From NCBI RefSeq assembly GCF_014174375.1, contig NZ_JABEQE010000003.1, forward strand, positions 62,001 through 126,000: a DNA stretch of 64,000 nt, written 5' to 3'. How positions within the stretch are numbered: position 1 is the stretch's first letter; each line of letters begins with the position of its first letter. The translations under genes and the position numbers were made by a program. Under the pieces are notes generated by a model. It searched no databases. It saw only the letters and a list, made by a program, of their open reading frames with translations, and had not been told where the DNA came from. Shown piece by piece: positions 63,899-64,000 of the stretch. This stretch comes from Gluconacetobacter asukensis. GTDB lineage: Bacteria; Pseudomonadota; Alphaproteobacteria; Acetobacterales; Acetobacteraceae.

Positions 63899-64000
63899 AT
63901 GCCAGATCATTCCGAGCAGGCGGACGAAACGCGGGAGCGGTCCGCCCCGACACCAGCGCTGGCGCGTCTGTTCAGCCATCGGGGCTTTGCCGTCTTCCTC
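63899..64000 (+). CDS. N-terminal fragment, possibly a membrane transporter
   Basis: The first 34 codons of a gene that leaves the window, starting with ATG at 63899 and diverging from csaA. A charged N-terminus (about 1-20) is followed by LARLFSHRGFAVFL, which resembles the cytoplasmic start of the first helix of MFS or exporter proteins. The remainder is not visible, so no function is assigned. Confidence 0.45.
   Translation, partial: MPDHSEQADETRERSAPTPALARLFSHRGFAVFL

Overview
The window is high-GC (roughly mid-60s %) chromosomal DNA of an alphaproteobacterium. The flagellar and chemotaxis arrangement, the NDUFS4-type complex I accessory protein, the Cys-containing small lipoproteins and the molybdopterin/2Fe-2S/tri-haem cytochrome dehydrogenase suggest a motile acetic acid bacterium (Acetobacteraceae, Gluconacetobacter-like). 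That assignment is inference from gene content and style, not from a marker gene.

Layout. (1) 1-10.5 kb, minus strand: a flagellar/chemotaxis block reading motE-like, lipoprotein, fliF-fliG-fliH-fliN-fliO-fliP, then a chemoreceptor, a STAS protein, cheY and the start of cheA (cut by the window edge). (2) 11-13.5 kb: tRNA-Tyr, rlmB/trmH-type methyltransferase, lipoprotein, GFA-type zinc protein, VOC protein. (3) 13.6-32.3 kb: betaine catabolism. soxBDAG (sarcosine oxidase), gbcA-gbcB (glycine betaine demethylase), a GbdR-like activator, dgcA-dgcB (dimethylglycine demethylation) with a dedicated ETF pair, then on the other strand purU, a second GlxA/AraC regulator and choX (choline-binding protein). 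(4) 32.6-47.2 kb: a divergent catabolic locus of unknown substrate. Leftward: VOC, D-2-hydroxyacid dehydrogenase, GntR regulator, 2Fe-2S protein, molybdopterin hydroxylase, VOC, tri-haem cytochrome c. Rightward: alpha/beta hydrolase, FAD monooxygenase, MFS transporter, TonB-dependent receptor, aspartate-dehydrogenase-like enzyme. (5) 47.2-57.2 kb: sdaA, betA and a betI-betB gene fusion on the minus strand, divergent from choW-choV and a second TonB-dependent receptor. (6) 57.2-59.8 kb: flgG-flgA-flgH, separated from the other flagellar genes. (7) 60-64 kb: tRNA-Ser, a frameshifted acyltransferase bracketed by a partial tRNA-Ser copy, tRNA-Arg, NDUFS4-like protein, tRNA-Pro, gpt, csaA and the first codons of a gene leaving the window.

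How the genes work together: regions 3 and 5 encode a nearly complete choline-to-pyruvate route. ChoXWV imports choline; BetA and BetB oxidise it to glycine betaine; GbcAB, DgcAB/ETF and SoxBDAG remove the three methyl groups to give glycine; PurU recycles one-carbon units; SdaA deaminates serine to pyruvate. Serine hydroxymethyltransferase (glyA), needed to join glycine to serine, is not in the window. A perfect BetI-type operator lies between the betIB fusion and choWV. The most unusual items are the BetI-BetB fusion, the uncharacterised Mo-hydroxylase/FAD-monooxygenase locus with its own palindromic operators, and the tRNA-Ser half-gene duplication around a broken gene.
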